NCBI GenBank assembly: GCA_022559845.1
Contig: CM040128.1
Location: 181,394,691-181,458,690 of the forward strand
DNA length: 64,000 nt
Direction: 5' to 3'
From: Amorphophallus konjac
Lineage: Eukaryota; Streptophyta; Magnoliopsida; Alismatales; Araceae
In this document: in pieces, positions 31,525 through 43,026 of the stretch
Position numbering within the stretch: position 1 is the first letter of the stretch
How the letters are laid out: each line of letters begins with the position of its first letter
Notes under the pieces: generated by a model
Seen by the model: the letters and a program-made list of their open reading frames with translations, nothing else
The model's database searches: none
What the model was told of the DNA's origin: nothing
Program-made: the position numbers and the translations under genes

Positions 31525-32870
31525 CTAAGGGTAGTATTTCTTAAGATAAAGCCCATTCCAAGGGTGGGATAACTCGGTCCCTTCGGCGTTGACTAGCTTG
31601 TAGGCGTTGCCAGGGTACACGGCTTGAATTACAAATGGTCCTTCCCAATTGGGTTGGAGCTTAGAACGCGGACCCCCAGGTTTGACAAAAATTCTTTTTA
31701 CGACCATCTCACCGACTTTGAATTTTCTCTCAACGACTTTCTTTTGGTAAAAGCGAGCGAGTCTATTTTGATACACACGCGCGTGTTCGGCAGCGGCCAG
31801 CCACTTCTCATCCAAGAGTTCCAACTGGACGAGGAGTGAATTACGATGATCGTCGAGGGGAAATTCCTCGTCCAATTGTACCCTGAGAGAAGGGATCAGA
31901 GTCTCGTACGGGACTACCGCTTCCATACCATAAGTAAGGGTAAATGGAGTCTGCCCGGTGGGGGTACGGATTGAAGTGCGATAGGCCCATAGGGCTTCGA
32001 TAAGTTTTTCTGGCCAGTCTGAAAACTTACTAGACTCGCAGGTTTTTTGATGATTTTGAGCAATGTTTTATTGGTGGCCTCCGCTTGGCCGTTACCTTGT
32101 GGGTAATAAGGCGATGAATCATGCAATGCAATTGCGTACCTTTTACAGGGGTCCTGTAGGTCCTGAGAAATGAACTGTGGCCCATTGTCGGTGACGATCA
32201 TGCTTGGGACGCCGAATCTGGCGAGGATGTTCTTCATGATGAACTTGTAGACTGTTGACGCCTTGATTTTCGCGTAAGCTTCGGCTTCGGCCCATTTGGT
32301 GAAGTATTCCGTCGCAGTAAGGATGAAAGATTTCTGCTTGGTGAGGGAATTGGGATCACCTAGGGGACCAATGATGTCAAATGCCCACATGGAGAAAGGC
32401 CATGGGGAGGATATTGGATGAAGTGAGGAAGATGGTGAATGGATTTTATCGGCGTGAAGTTTGTAGATGGAAATGGACTTAAACCATCTTCCTAGAGGGA
32501 ACCTTATGGATGATGCCAACAAGGCGAGGGCATCGGCGAGAATATTCTGATGACGAGGGACATGAACAAAGATCAGTTTTGTGAACAATTTGGCAAAGGC
32601 AGCACTGAGTTCTTGGTATGGCTTGAGTTTGGGATCGCGAGTGCGATATTTAGTGAGCACCTGACAAAGGATGAGTTGACTATCACCTACGACTCGCAAC
32701 TCAATGATACGAAAAGAATGGGCGAGTTCTAGGCCAGCTAGAAGGGCTTCATATTCGGCTATATTGTTGGTGACTGGAAATTTGAGTTGGTATGCCAATG
32801 GGAATGTGAGGCCTTCAGGCGACAGGAGGGCGATGCCGATTCCTCTCCTTGAGAATTCAGAGCTCCATCA
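31525..32870 (-). pseudogene. Second RNase H and integrase, frameshifted, zinc finger deleted
   Basis: The frames shift near 32850 (entering RNase H) and near 32015 (after the integrase core). Integrase catalytic residues are visible: the Asp in MWAFDIIG, the Asp in VTDNGPQF, and the Glu in QGNGQAEATNK. The HHCC zinc-binding part that should lie between RNase H and the core is missing: sequence goes from LASSIRFPLG to ADKIHSP within about 15 residues. The C-terminal domain (31926-31525) ends in GNAYKLVN..G..L.HPWNG..LKKYY, as usual for this lineage. There is no chromodomain. Confidence 0.75.
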
Positions 32871-33160
32871 AAATATAGTGTCCACATTGGCTCCTCTGAT
32901 TGGTTGACGGATATTAGTTCCTCATCTGGAAACTCTGATTGGACGGGATCGAACTTGGGAAGAGGATGGTGAGCGAGATGCTCGGCTATGGCATAGCCTT
33001 TAATCGCCTTTTGCTGGATGTAGGTGATGTCGAACTGAGAGAGAAAACTTTGCCAGCGTGCTAGCCTATCCGTAAGGATGGATTTCTCCAGAAGGAATTT
33101 GATAGGATTCATTCGAGCAATCAAATGGACCTCATGAGCCAAGAAGTAGTGCTTCAGTTT

Positions 33161-34834
33161 CTACACTACCCAAACGAGGGCAGCACAGGTTTTCTCCATG
33201 ATGGTGTACTTCTGCTCACAGGAATTGAGAAGTTTGGACAAGTAATAGGTTGCCCGTTCCTTACCTTCTTCATCAGCTTGTGCGAGGACAGCTCCCACGG
33301 AGTCATCCAAGACTGAGACGTAAAGGATCAGAGGTTTTTCTGGTTTAGGTGGAATGAGAACGGGTGGACTAGCCAGATATTCCTTCAACCCTTCAAAAGC
33401 TTTCTGACATTTAGAATTCCAGTGGAATTCTACTCCTGGCTTGGTCAACTCGTAGAGAGGTCTACACCTTTGTGAATGTTGGGACACAAACCGACGAATA
33501 AACTGCAACCTCCCGATTAAATCTCGGACTTCCCTCAAATTATTAGGAGGTGGCATATCCCTGATAGCCTTGGCTTTGTCGGGATCTATCTCGATCCCTC
33601 TTTTACTCACAATGAACCCCAGCAATTTACCCGATGATACACCAAACACACACTTTTTCGGGTTCCTTTTCAATTGGAACTCCCTTGACCTCTGCAAGAC
33701 CTTAGCCAAAACTTCTGGATGTTCCATCCTGGTCCTTGATTTCACCAATAAGTCATCCACATACACTTCCAGATATATGTGCATCATGTCATGAAATATG
33801 GCCATCATAGCTCTTTGGTAAGTAGCTCCAGCATTCTTTAACCCAAACGGCATGACCACGTAACAATATGTTCCCCAAGGGGTAGTGAATGACGTCTTTT
33901 CCTGATCCTCTTCTGCCAAACGAATTTGATTGTATCCTGAAAATCCATCCATGAATGAGAGGGTTTCGTAGCCTGCCGTGTTATCAATCAACACATCAAT
34001 GTGAGGTAAGGGAAAATCATCTTTTGGACACGCGCGGTTAAGGTCCCGAAAGTCGATACAAATTCTGACTTTCCCATCTTTTTTTATGACCGGGACAATG
34101 TTCGCCACCCATTGAGGATAAAGAACGACTCTAATGAACCTGACTTTGTGGAGCTTATCGACCTCTTCTTTCATTTTCAAAGCCATTTGAGGGTGGAAAC
34201 GCCTTAACCTTTGTTTTACCGAGACTGACCCTGGTTTTAAGGTTAAACTGTGTTCGACCAGGGTTGAATCTAGACCCGGCATATCCTCGTCGCTCCATGC
34301 AAATGTGTCCTTATATTCCTTGAGAACCTCAATTAATGCCTCTTCTTCAGAGGGTGGTAGGTTGTCACTTATGAGGATGATCCTAGGGTCTTCCTCAGTT
34401 CCCAAGTTGACTTCTTTGGTGGATTCTTCTACGGCGACTGACGGCTCGTCGAATCTCCTCATTCCACTAGCGTATGCGCCCGCCGCATCCTCATATTCTT
34501 CACCCTCATCTCCAGTGGGGTATTCTTCATCCGTGATCTCGTAGACTCCATACCCTTCATCAAATGCACAGTCGCCCTCACATTCTATTTCCGGAAGCCG
34601 GATGGGATTTTCTAGCAACTGGGGGATGGCAAGGAGGGCTTGACACCTGGAGGCTAAATCCAGAAGGAATCGACGAGGGATCTGCCTACCCTTGGATTTC
34701 TTCCTAGGTACTACCCTTGACCTATCATTCCTAGATTGACTGACATTATTTACAGAAGAAGAGGAAAACGAAGAGGATGGTGTAGAATGTACAGGAGAAG
34801 ACCCCTCAGAGGAGGGGTAGAAAAGGTCACTCAT
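33161..34834 (-). pseudogene. Reverse transcriptase and RNase H of the Tat-like element
   Basis: A long open stretch of 557 codons. After a Ser/acidic region it reads KEYKDTFAWSDEDMPGLD (start of RT), then CIDFRDLNRACPKDDFPLP, MDGFSGYNQI, MPFGLKNAGATYQR and the catalytic YVDD (plus-strand 33752-33763). The RNase H-like part starts near LYVSVLDDSVGAVL and ends at TAG 33161-33163. The frame continues beyond that stop with KLKHYF and HEVHLIARM, so it is a nonsense mutation inside the domain. Confidence 0.8.
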
Positions 34835-35275
34835 CGGACCTTGGACGGGTGGTCCGCAAGGGGGGATGCACCCGTGGGAGATGTAGGAGGTTTCCTCAAA
34901 GAAGATGTGTTGTTGGGGAGTTTGAAAATTGACATTTTTTTTTCGTTTTCATTTTTGATGACAAAACAGTGAAAAGAAATCAGAGGAGAAAGAAAAGTGG
35001 TTATGGCTAGAGGATTGGGAGGCTCGTAGAGCAGATCATGATTGAAAGCCTGGCGCGGGTTGAGAAGCCCGCGTAGGTATGTAAGCAGAGAAGGGGACCT
35101 GGGAAGATCATCAGACAATTGTCTGGCCCAGGAAGAAGATATCAGCAAAGGCTGAGACGAGTGGATGGAGAAGATGGCGGCTAATGAGCCGTCGACGGCA
35201 ATGTTGAGGACGGATGAAGATCCGTCGATGACAGGGTCCTTCTGGCGAGAACGAGGATAGTTTGGAACCTTGGCA

Positions 35276-36127
35276 AGTACTTTGAGTGGTACGAGATGAC
35301 GGACCACCAGAGAGTCTGATTTGCTAAGATGAAGTTGCTAGGACAGGCACAGACTTATTGGAGGAATGTGGAGAGCATGTTGATGCAGTGACATCAACCC
35401 CAGGTTGAGACATGGGATGCCATGAAGGTAAAGCTCATGCAAAAGTACCTCCCTGACTCCTATCATCAGAGGCATATTGACAAGTGGCAGAGTCTCAGCC
35501 AAGGGGATCGGACTGTGATGGATTACATCACTGATTTTGATGAATACTACTTGCGATGTGGGGTCACGGAGGAGAGTGCCATGACCATCTCTCGTTTTCA
35601 TCAGGGTTTGTGGCCGCATTACCAGTATGAGTTATTTTCTCGCCATGCGACGACCCTAGAGGAGGCTTATTAGGTCACTCTCGAGCTAGAGCAATTTGAG
35701 TCCGAGTTTACCCCGGTCCAGCGCCCAGGGCCCGCATATCAACGTGGGCCAGATCCTCGTGTTCCGTCTGGACCTTATCCTCGGGGACCCATGGCTCGCA
35801 CACAGGAACCCACCCGCCAGGACTTCATTGCCCCTAGGCCCCGCCCTCCCCCTCAGAGAGATTATCCCCCTCGACCCCAGGCTCCAGCCCCTGCCCCTCG
35901 ACCCCAGCAGCCCACCATTCCTGCCCGACCCCAACTTCCACCTCCCCCGGCCCGCCGTGATGACAAGGGAAAGGGGCCGATGACTGGTGGAGCACATTAG
36001 GGTGCTGGGTCCCGTCATGAGTGTTATAGGTGCGGAGGAGTTGGTGGTGCGGACACCTGAGCGATCGAGAGGCATGAAACGGCGAGCCGTCGGTATCGTA
36101 CACGGAGCACCACTCAAGCTACATCGG
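35276..36127 (+). pseudogene. Gypsy gag fragment (family D/E), broken
   Basis: Homologous to the gag at 61022-62212: FEWYEMTDH, AKMKLLGQAQTYW, IDKWQSLSQGD, FDEYYLRCGVTEES and ISRFHQGLWP, then a Pro/Arg-rich linker and the start of a knuckle (ECYRCGG, about 36018-36038). The 5' part is missing. Stops at 35319, 35400, 35671 and 35998 break it. Comparison with the other copy shows TGA against CGG, TGA against CGA and TAG against CAG for the first three. The knuckle is frameshifted after its first half. Confidence 0.75.
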
Positions 36128-36529
36128 TGTCCATCTAGCTCGGAGACAGTCTAGAGACTCCCCCTTGAGTCTTAGCATTTATCATATTTATGGGGTTTTA
36201 TTTATGTGTAATGTGTGTTTATTTGGTTCTATTCGGATTGTAAGAGGGGTTTATTTGTAATTTGGGACCACCTGGGTCCTGCGGGCCCCCCATCCCTTCT
36301 CCCATTGATCCACCTCATCTCTAGGGCCCATGTGGGGTCAGTCAACCTTCCAATGTGGGCTTCTAGAAGGGTTGGACCAAGGGGGGGGACAAAGGGTACA
36401 AAATTTCAAATTTGGAAACCTATAAGTCAAGGGGGCGCCCCATTCTATTATAGTTTATTAGGATTTGTAGTTTATTTTATTTAGTTTGAAATCACATGGG
36501 AGAAATAAATTGTGGACTCCCTCTTTTAC
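36128..36529 (+). repeat. Family D LTR, piece 1 of 3 (start uncertain)
   Basis: AT-rich U3-like DNA after the gag fragment, interrupted at 36529 by the Tekay-like element. TTTAC (36525-36529) is the target duplication shared with 47852-47856. The start is set at TGTCCATCTAG only because LTRs begin with TG; it could be a few tens of bases off. The piece contains GGGGGCGCCCC at 36431, a word also found in family C U3 regions. Confidence 0.5.
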
Positions 36530-39500
36530 TGTAATACCCCGATTAATTATTAAGTTTTATTGAGCTTTTATCAATTAAAAATTGAATTAAAATGAATTAA
36601 TGTTTGAATTTTGAAATATTAATATTTAATTCATTAGAAAATAGAACCTATAAAATTTGACTACCTTCGAAAAATCTGTAAAAATAGTAATTGGGTAAAA
36701 GACCATTTTTATAGCAATTTTGTCTTCTGGACTTGACCCAAATTAATTACGTAACCTTGTCTAATTAGAGGATTAATCCCGAATTTGACTTTTACCTAAC
36801 TTTTACCTAACCGAAACTTAAAACATGAAATTCGACCTTGTTACTCAACTAAATGATCTGAAATCAAGGGCAAATGGAAGGCCACGAGGTAAGGAACATT
36901 TACCCTCAATCAATTTGAGGTAAACCTAGCCCTAAAACGTGCTGCCGACATAGCTTTGGTCGAGTCAAGGATTCCGGCGCCCTTTCTAACACGTAACTTG
37001 CAGCGCCAAATACTCCCAACTCCGAAGGCTCCAGAAGCCCCATGACCTATAGAAACGTAGCTCTTCGACTCTAGTTTCATTTGGTAGCTGGGTCAGCCGA
37101 CGAGGAGTCCAGATCTGGGAGTATTCGTCGTTTTGGTGGAAGGTGTTGGTAGTTCGTTGTTCTTCATCTCCAGCCCTTTAATCTATCGATTAAGGTAGGT
37201 ACCCTTAACCAAATGAGACTTGTGAATATATTATCTTGATCAGCTCGATGAGATCTTTCCAATGATAGTAAAAGTCCCAATTTTTATTGGGTATTCAGGG
37301 AGATTTAGAGGCATCTTTGGAGGGTATTTCTGGATCGGGTTTATTTCTAGCTTCGATCTTCAATCTTCAATTCAGGTAGGTGATAATGGACCCAACCTAA
37401 TTGCTATATATCAATGAAATCTACATCATGTTAGCTTCATTTTGACGTTGAAAGCCCTAATTATTATTGATCATGCTCATTGAATTCCTGAGTTTTCATA
37501 AGAGTGTCCTGTCGATGTTCCAGTAGCATTAACTTGACTTATCTCACGATTTTGAGTGACCAAATGAAATATTCATATGGCATATCTTACATGGTTGGAA
37601 TCCTTATCCTGTCAGCTTTTCGTTGATATATAGATCTCTAAATTTCATTAAGTATAGTAGGAGAATTTTAAGTTTTAGTCACTGCCTATCCAAAACTAGG
37701 GTTTCGGTGTTCCAATAGTTATAAATCCTAATTACAGCAAGTAATCATGCAATTGACACTTCTGTTAGATAGTATTCCCTGTTCGCTTTCCATTGATACC
37801 AAAAGCCCTTTAATTGGAGTCCAATTGCCTTAGTTATTAGCATTTTTGTGTAACCCTAGCAAGCCCCCATCTTCCCGGCGTTCACCGGCCGCGGAAGGGA
37901 CGACTGGAGACACCCAGGGATGGGCGGTCTTACGATAGACCGTCCAACTCCAGCTCACACCCGACCCTGGCTTAGTCAGGAGTTAAACGGTTCCAGACTG
38001 ACCACACAACTAGTTGGACGGTCAGAAACTGACCACATATCCACCCCAGTAGGATAAACGGTCCATTCTGGACCACATAACTTGTGCGGCCCTGCCCCTG
38101 GCCGCACATCTGGATGGGCGGCCCTGCCCTGGCCGCACATCCCCGGGATGGGCGGCCCTGCCCAGACCGCCCAAGCACATTGGCGGTCCAGACCAGACCG
38201 CCCAAGACCATGGGCGGCCCTCAGGGAGCCGCCCAACTCCCAGCACCCCGTTCAGCCCCGTTTCAGTCCCGTTTCAGCCGATAGATATGCGGTCCACCCA
38301 GAACCGTTTATCAACCCAGTAAATGACTTAGTAATGGTTCTAATGCATTCATTTTCATGTCATTAGTGGTAATTAGTAAAATAGAAACTCATATAATTAT
38401 TGGCTAATTATGCAACTAAATTTCTGTTAATTGCTTGTTATTCGTGCCTACGCGACTTACGCGATCACGTTCATTAGCTTATCATCTTGAATCATTCCTT
38501 TTGGCATTTTAACTTAATATATAACCTAATTCTTATTAATTTGGCTTGAAATTAGGATTAAATATGTTGATTCAACTTGCTAGTTAGCTGCTGTACTACA
38601 GTAACATAGCACGATTACTTTCCCAACTTCAAGTAGTCGCTAAGGCGTTAAATAGCATGTTACCTCCGGAAAACTTGATCTGGCGGAATTACCATTAATT
38701 CACATGTTTAATATCCCTGTTTAGAAATCCATTGATTAAGTGGTAATCTATTCCAGCAAAGTTATATATGTAACTCTTATTGTGATTTGGTTATCGATCT
38801 TCTTGATGATTGTGCTTACCTTGAAATTCTGAAATGAATCTTCTTCCTACTTGAAATTGTTATTGCTACATAGCTTAAACCTTGGAATTCTGGCCATAAA
38901 TTGTGGAAGTCTAGATTCGTGGGATATTTGATCCAAAGAAATCAATGTCTGGCAAACAATTAAGGACTCGGTCTAGTCCTGGGAGGAGCGCCCGAACACT
39001 ACGTGTACCCCCGGGGAGGTGAATGACTAGGTGTGGCATTTGGCACCAGTACTATGACATGTGTTAAATCTAGGACTGTCCACTACTCCCTACTACTTTT
39101 TGCTTTCCACTCGTTACTGTTCTATACTCTACTTGTTGTTACTTGGATGTGGAAATGAAATTACATACGTGCTTGACATGACTTGAATCGTTTTGATATG
39201 GCCAACTCTTTATCGTTATCTCCTGTAGTAAATTCTTGTCCTTGTTATTCCTTTTAAGTATTACCATTCTGTTCATTTATATTTCTTGACCTTGCAAGAT
39301 CTTTAAACTTTGTTTTACTATATCATCATTATCCTTTTATTGCATTATCCTTTGTAGCATGATATTTTGAAAATGTAATTAAACTGTTAACCACTTATAT
39401 CTATCTGTTATCTCCTACTGAGCGTTAGCTCACACCCCGTTGTTTCCCCCTTTCCAGGCTATACAGGTGACGACACCCACACCGATGGGAAGGGACAAGA

Positions 39501-39784
39501 GTGATTACACCTCAGTGTACCAGTTAATAGATGGAGTCGTCCTGTTATTGCTTCTAGTTATGTTTTGGGTTATACTAGTTGTACTAGACTTCATCAGAAG
39601 TTATGTTTGAGAGTGTCTTCGTAGTTTGATGAATGTTGTAATAGATTGGGATTTTCCATGTTTAATAAATTTGTTCTTTTCCATTGCCTTGTGTTAATCA
39701 TCTAGTTTAGTAATTCAACTTTATTTCAGCTAGCTCGCCTCTAACTGTATGTCCCGATATTTCCGCCTTGTTCGGGGCGTGACA
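36530..39784 (+). repeat. 5' LTR of the Tekay-like element (3,255 bp)
   Basis: TG..CA ends, with 5-bp duplication TTTAC before it. Mostly AT-rich, except for a GC-rich block at 37870-38310 holding a series of short inverted repeats. Confidence 0.92.
37921..38310. repeat. Array of about nine small GC-rich hairpins in the 5' LTR
   Basis: Successive inverted repeats of about 25 bp, with arms such as GGGCGGTC/GACCGCCC, AACGGTC/GGACCAC, TGCGGCC/GGCCGCA and GGGCGGC/GCCGCCC, one after the other and separated by short spacers. The same block lies at 45978-46370 in the other LTR with single-base changes. Confidence 0.8.
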
Positions 39785-40125
39785 GTTTAGTTGGTATCAG
39801 AGCCCTAGGTTTCACATTCCTAGGTTTTTCTAAGTCATAGGTTTTGCCTTGCATCTCAATAATCGGTATATCAAAAGGTGTTGTCCGAACGTTAGGCTAC
39901 GCCTATCGGGAAGGTCGCACACTTGCGCGAGTGGTCTTCGGATCGGTTATCTCCGCCAGGTACCGAGTTTTGGTCAAGACTAGGTGCATTAGACCCCTAA
40001 CCTTGTTAAAGTCTAGAAACTGACCTGGTGAGATTGGGTAGAAACTTGGGTTGAGCAATACCTCGATTGTTGTATTATCTATCTTAATAACCCTAAATGA
40101 GTTACTCTACTTGTAGGTAATTGAA
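39785..40125 (+). other. Primer site and leader of the Tekay-like element
   Basis: TGGTATCAGAGC (39792-39803) matches the initiator Met tRNA 3' end, seven bases after the LTR. The leader at about 39863-40003 contains GGTATATCAAAAGGTGT, CCGAACGTTAGG, TATCGGGAAGG and CTAGGTGCAT. These occur in the same order in the leader of the family D element (60775-60917), although the LTRs of the two are different. Confidence 0.85.
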
Positions 40126-41170
40126 ATGGCAGACGAACGTGCTGAATGGAGGAACCTGCAGCGCACGGTTCAAGGCCTGACTCAGGCGTTACATCAGGTA
40201 GCTCAAGCTGGAGCAGCGGGTCATGGCACCGGTGACTTATACCGGAACTTTCGAGGAATGAACCCGCCAAGATTTGCTGGTTCGACTAACCTACGACGAG
40301 GTCGAGAATTGGCTCAATGAAATGGGGAGAATTTTTGAAGTCATGCAATGCACCGACCAAGAGCGTGTCCTTCTTTCTACCTTCCAATTGGAGCGGGATG
40401 CGCGTACTTGGTGGGATTCCGTCAAGCCAACTCTAGGCGATCAACAAGTCACATGGGAAGAGTTCGAGGAATTCTTCAACGATAAATATTTTTCTGATCG
40501 TATACAAGAGAAGAAGGCGGCGGAGTTCGCGGCTCTAAAGCAGCGAAGCTTATCGGTGGCCGAATATGAAGCACAGTTCTCTCAGCTTTCGCGCTATGCT
40601 ACTCACCTTATCTCCACCGAAAAGATGAAAGCTAAGCGATTTCTCAACGGGTTGAAGCTTCACTACATCAATCAACTGGCGCCGATGGAGATCCCTACTT
40701 ATTCTGAGATGGTGAGAAAGGCACAAGTTCTAGAAGATACCCTAGAGATGACGGAGAGGATCCGTGGGAATGGCATGAGGAAGGAACAACCAACTCCTAA
40801 ACCCGGACTTGGCACTAGCAAGAAGAGGCCCATGAGTGGGTCTAGTTCATGGATCGGATCGGGAACGTGGAAAGGTAAGATGCCGAGAAATGAAGAGATG
40901 AAACCCGGCCCTATTGTTCCATTCAAGGGCAAGTGCAGGTATTGTGATCGTCCAGGTCACAAGATGGAGGAATGCTGGCGCAAGCTAGGCGCGTGTTTAC
41001 GATGTGGGAGTAGGGAGCACCGTATCCCCGACTACCCTCTTCTGTCGGAACAGGCTACACGGGCAAAACCTCAAGTTATCAAGAAGCCGCAAGGAAGGCT
41101 TCAAGCTTTGCATGCAGATGAAATTGGGATTTCTGATGATGGCGGACCGTCGAAGGTACTCTTACTATAA
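40126..41170 (+). pseudogene. Gag of the Tekay-like element, frameshifted
   Basis: Starts at ATG 40126 (MADERAEWRNLQ). The frame ends near 40285 inside PPRFAGST and continues in another frame from VENWLNEMGRIFEVM. The retrotransposon gag core follows (FQLERDARTWWDSVKP, EFFNDKYFSD, LSVAEYEAQFSQLS). Two zinc knuckles follow: CRYCDRPGHKMEEC (40934-40975), complete, and CLRCGSREHRIPDY (40993-41035), whose last Cys is Tyr. It ends in a stop at 41168-41170 just before protease, where the frame shifts again. Confidence 0.85.
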
Positions 41171-43026
41171 TTGACAAGCCTGCATTTGTTCTCTTTGACA
41201 TTGGTGCAATGCATTCTTTAATTTCTCGGAGATTTGCGAAGTCATTATCTGTGGAACCTATTATGATGAATACTCCATTAGCTATATCAACTCCTATTGG
41301 TTCTGGAGCGGCTATTCAATATTACTACCCTTCTAGTAAAGTTATTATTGATGAACGGAACTTTCCAGCCGACTTAGTTTGCATGGATATGAAGGATTAT
41401 GATGTAGTCCTTGGAGCAGATTGGTTGGCCAAGTATGAGGCCAGTGTTCACTGCAGTTCTAGCTCAGTAACTTTTACTAGACATTCTGGTTTGTCTTTTA
41501 CGAGAATTAAGCACCATAACCCCTTACCACTCATCTCGGCTCTTCGAGCCGACAAGCTGTTGAAGCGAGGTTGCGAGGCTTTTCTAGCCTTTGTCCATGC
41601 TACACCAAAGCGGCAAGTTGAGATAAAGGACACTCCTATTGTTCGAGAATTCTCCGATATCTTTCCGGAGGAACTACCAGGACTTCCGCCTGAGCGGGAA
41701 GTTATCTTCTCCATTGATATCGTTCCTGGCACGTCTCCTGTTTCTAGAGCTCCTTACCGTATGTCCCCTGCGGAGCTACGGGAACTAAAGCAACAGCTAA
41801 TGGAATTGCTCGAGAAAGGCTTTATTCGTCCGAGTACTTCACCTTGGGGAGCTCCTATATTATTCGCCAGGAAGAAGGATGGTTCGATGAGGTTATGCAA
41901 CGATTATCGGCAACTGAACCAGCTTACTATCAAAAATAAATACCCATTGCCGAGGATTGATGAATTATTCGACTAGATAGCGGGAGCACGTTATTTCTCT
42001 AAGATCGATCTTCAATCGGGATATCATCAGCTGAGGATTAAGGAGGATGATATTTATAAAACGGCTTTCTGCAGTAGGTATGGTCATTTTGAGTTTGTCG
42101 TTATGCCTTTTGGTCTAACGAATGCACCAGCAGCTTTCATGCAGTTAATGAATAATGCATTCCGGCCTTATCTTGATCAATGGGTCGTGGTATTCATTGA
42201 CGACATATTGATTTATTCCAAGACTGAAGAAGAGCATGCGGAACATTTGAGGATGGCATTGCAGATATTGAGAGATCATCAACCATATGCCAAATTAAGT
42301 AAATGTGATTTCTGGCTGCAAGAAGTGCCCTTCTTAGGACATATCATCACCAAAGAAGGTATTTTAGTTGATCCTTCGAAAGTGGAGGCAGTAAAGAATT
42401 GGGATCAGCCTACTACAGTGACCGAGGTGAGAAGCTTCCTAGGCCTGGCAGGCTATTATCGGAGATTTATTCAAGACTTCTCCAAGATTGCAGTACCTCT
42501 CACTCGATTGACCCGCAAAGACAATAAGTTTGAATGGTCTGAAGAATGTCAGCAGAGCTTTCAAACATTGAAGGATTGCCTCACTACTGCACCCGTATTG
42601 GCTTTACCTTCTGGCGACGGAGGTTTCGTGGTCTATACCGATGCTTCTGGTATTGGCTTGGGCTGTGTACTCATGCAGCATGGGAAGGTGATTGCCTATT
42701 CTTCTAGGCAGCTGAGAAAGCATGAAGAAAATTACCCCGTTCATGACTTGGAACTTGCAGCAGTTGTATTCGCTCTGAAGATTTGGAGGCATTACTTGTA
42801 TGGAGAAACATTTATAGTATTTTCAGATCATAAGAGTCTGAAGTATTTATTTTCTCAGAAGGAACTCAACATGAGGCAGAGAAGATGGTTGGAATATTTG
42901 AAGGACTTCGACTTCTCTATCGAGTATCATCCGGGTAAAGGTAATGTCGTGGCAGATTCATTAAGTCGGAAGCCTATGGCTAAATTGGCCAGTCTCATGC
43001 TACAAGAATGGAGGCTACTAGAATAA
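41171..43026 (+). pseudogene. Protease, reverse transcriptase and RNase H of the Tekay-like element
   Basis: The protease active-site motif reads Asp-Ile-Gly-Ala at 41197-41208 instead of Asp-Ser/Thr-Gly-Ala, so a key residue is lost. RT begins with [18 protein letters not shown]. It has [19 protein letters not shown] and [13 protein letters not shown], and the catalytic Phe-Ile-Asp-Asp at 42193-42204. A TAG at 41974-41976 interrupts RT where the frame otherwise continues. RNase H ([13 protein letters not shown], later [10 protein letters not shown]) is intact up to the TAA at 43024. Confidence 0.9.

Larger units (their letters stand above)
31525..35275 (-). mobile_element. Degraded Tat-like Ty3/gypsy pol, minus strand
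   Basis: On the minus strand, reading from 35275 down: an unassigned N-terminal region (35307-34831), reverse transcriptase with RNase H (34834-33161), a second plant-type RNase H (about 32870-32530), the integrase core (about 32430-32050) and the integrase C-terminus (31926-31525). A second RNase H-like domain with NNIAEYEALLAGLE is typical of the Tat/Ogre lineage. No gag, LTR pair, primer site or target duplication was found. At about 35275 it abuts a plus-strand gag of another family, an abrupt junction. Confidence 0.75.

Noticed and set aside
37972..38366. Overlapping ORFs on both strands in the GC-rich LTR block (also 46034-46424)
   Set aside because: They are read through the hairpin array inside an LTR; frames exist on both strands because of the inverted repeats.
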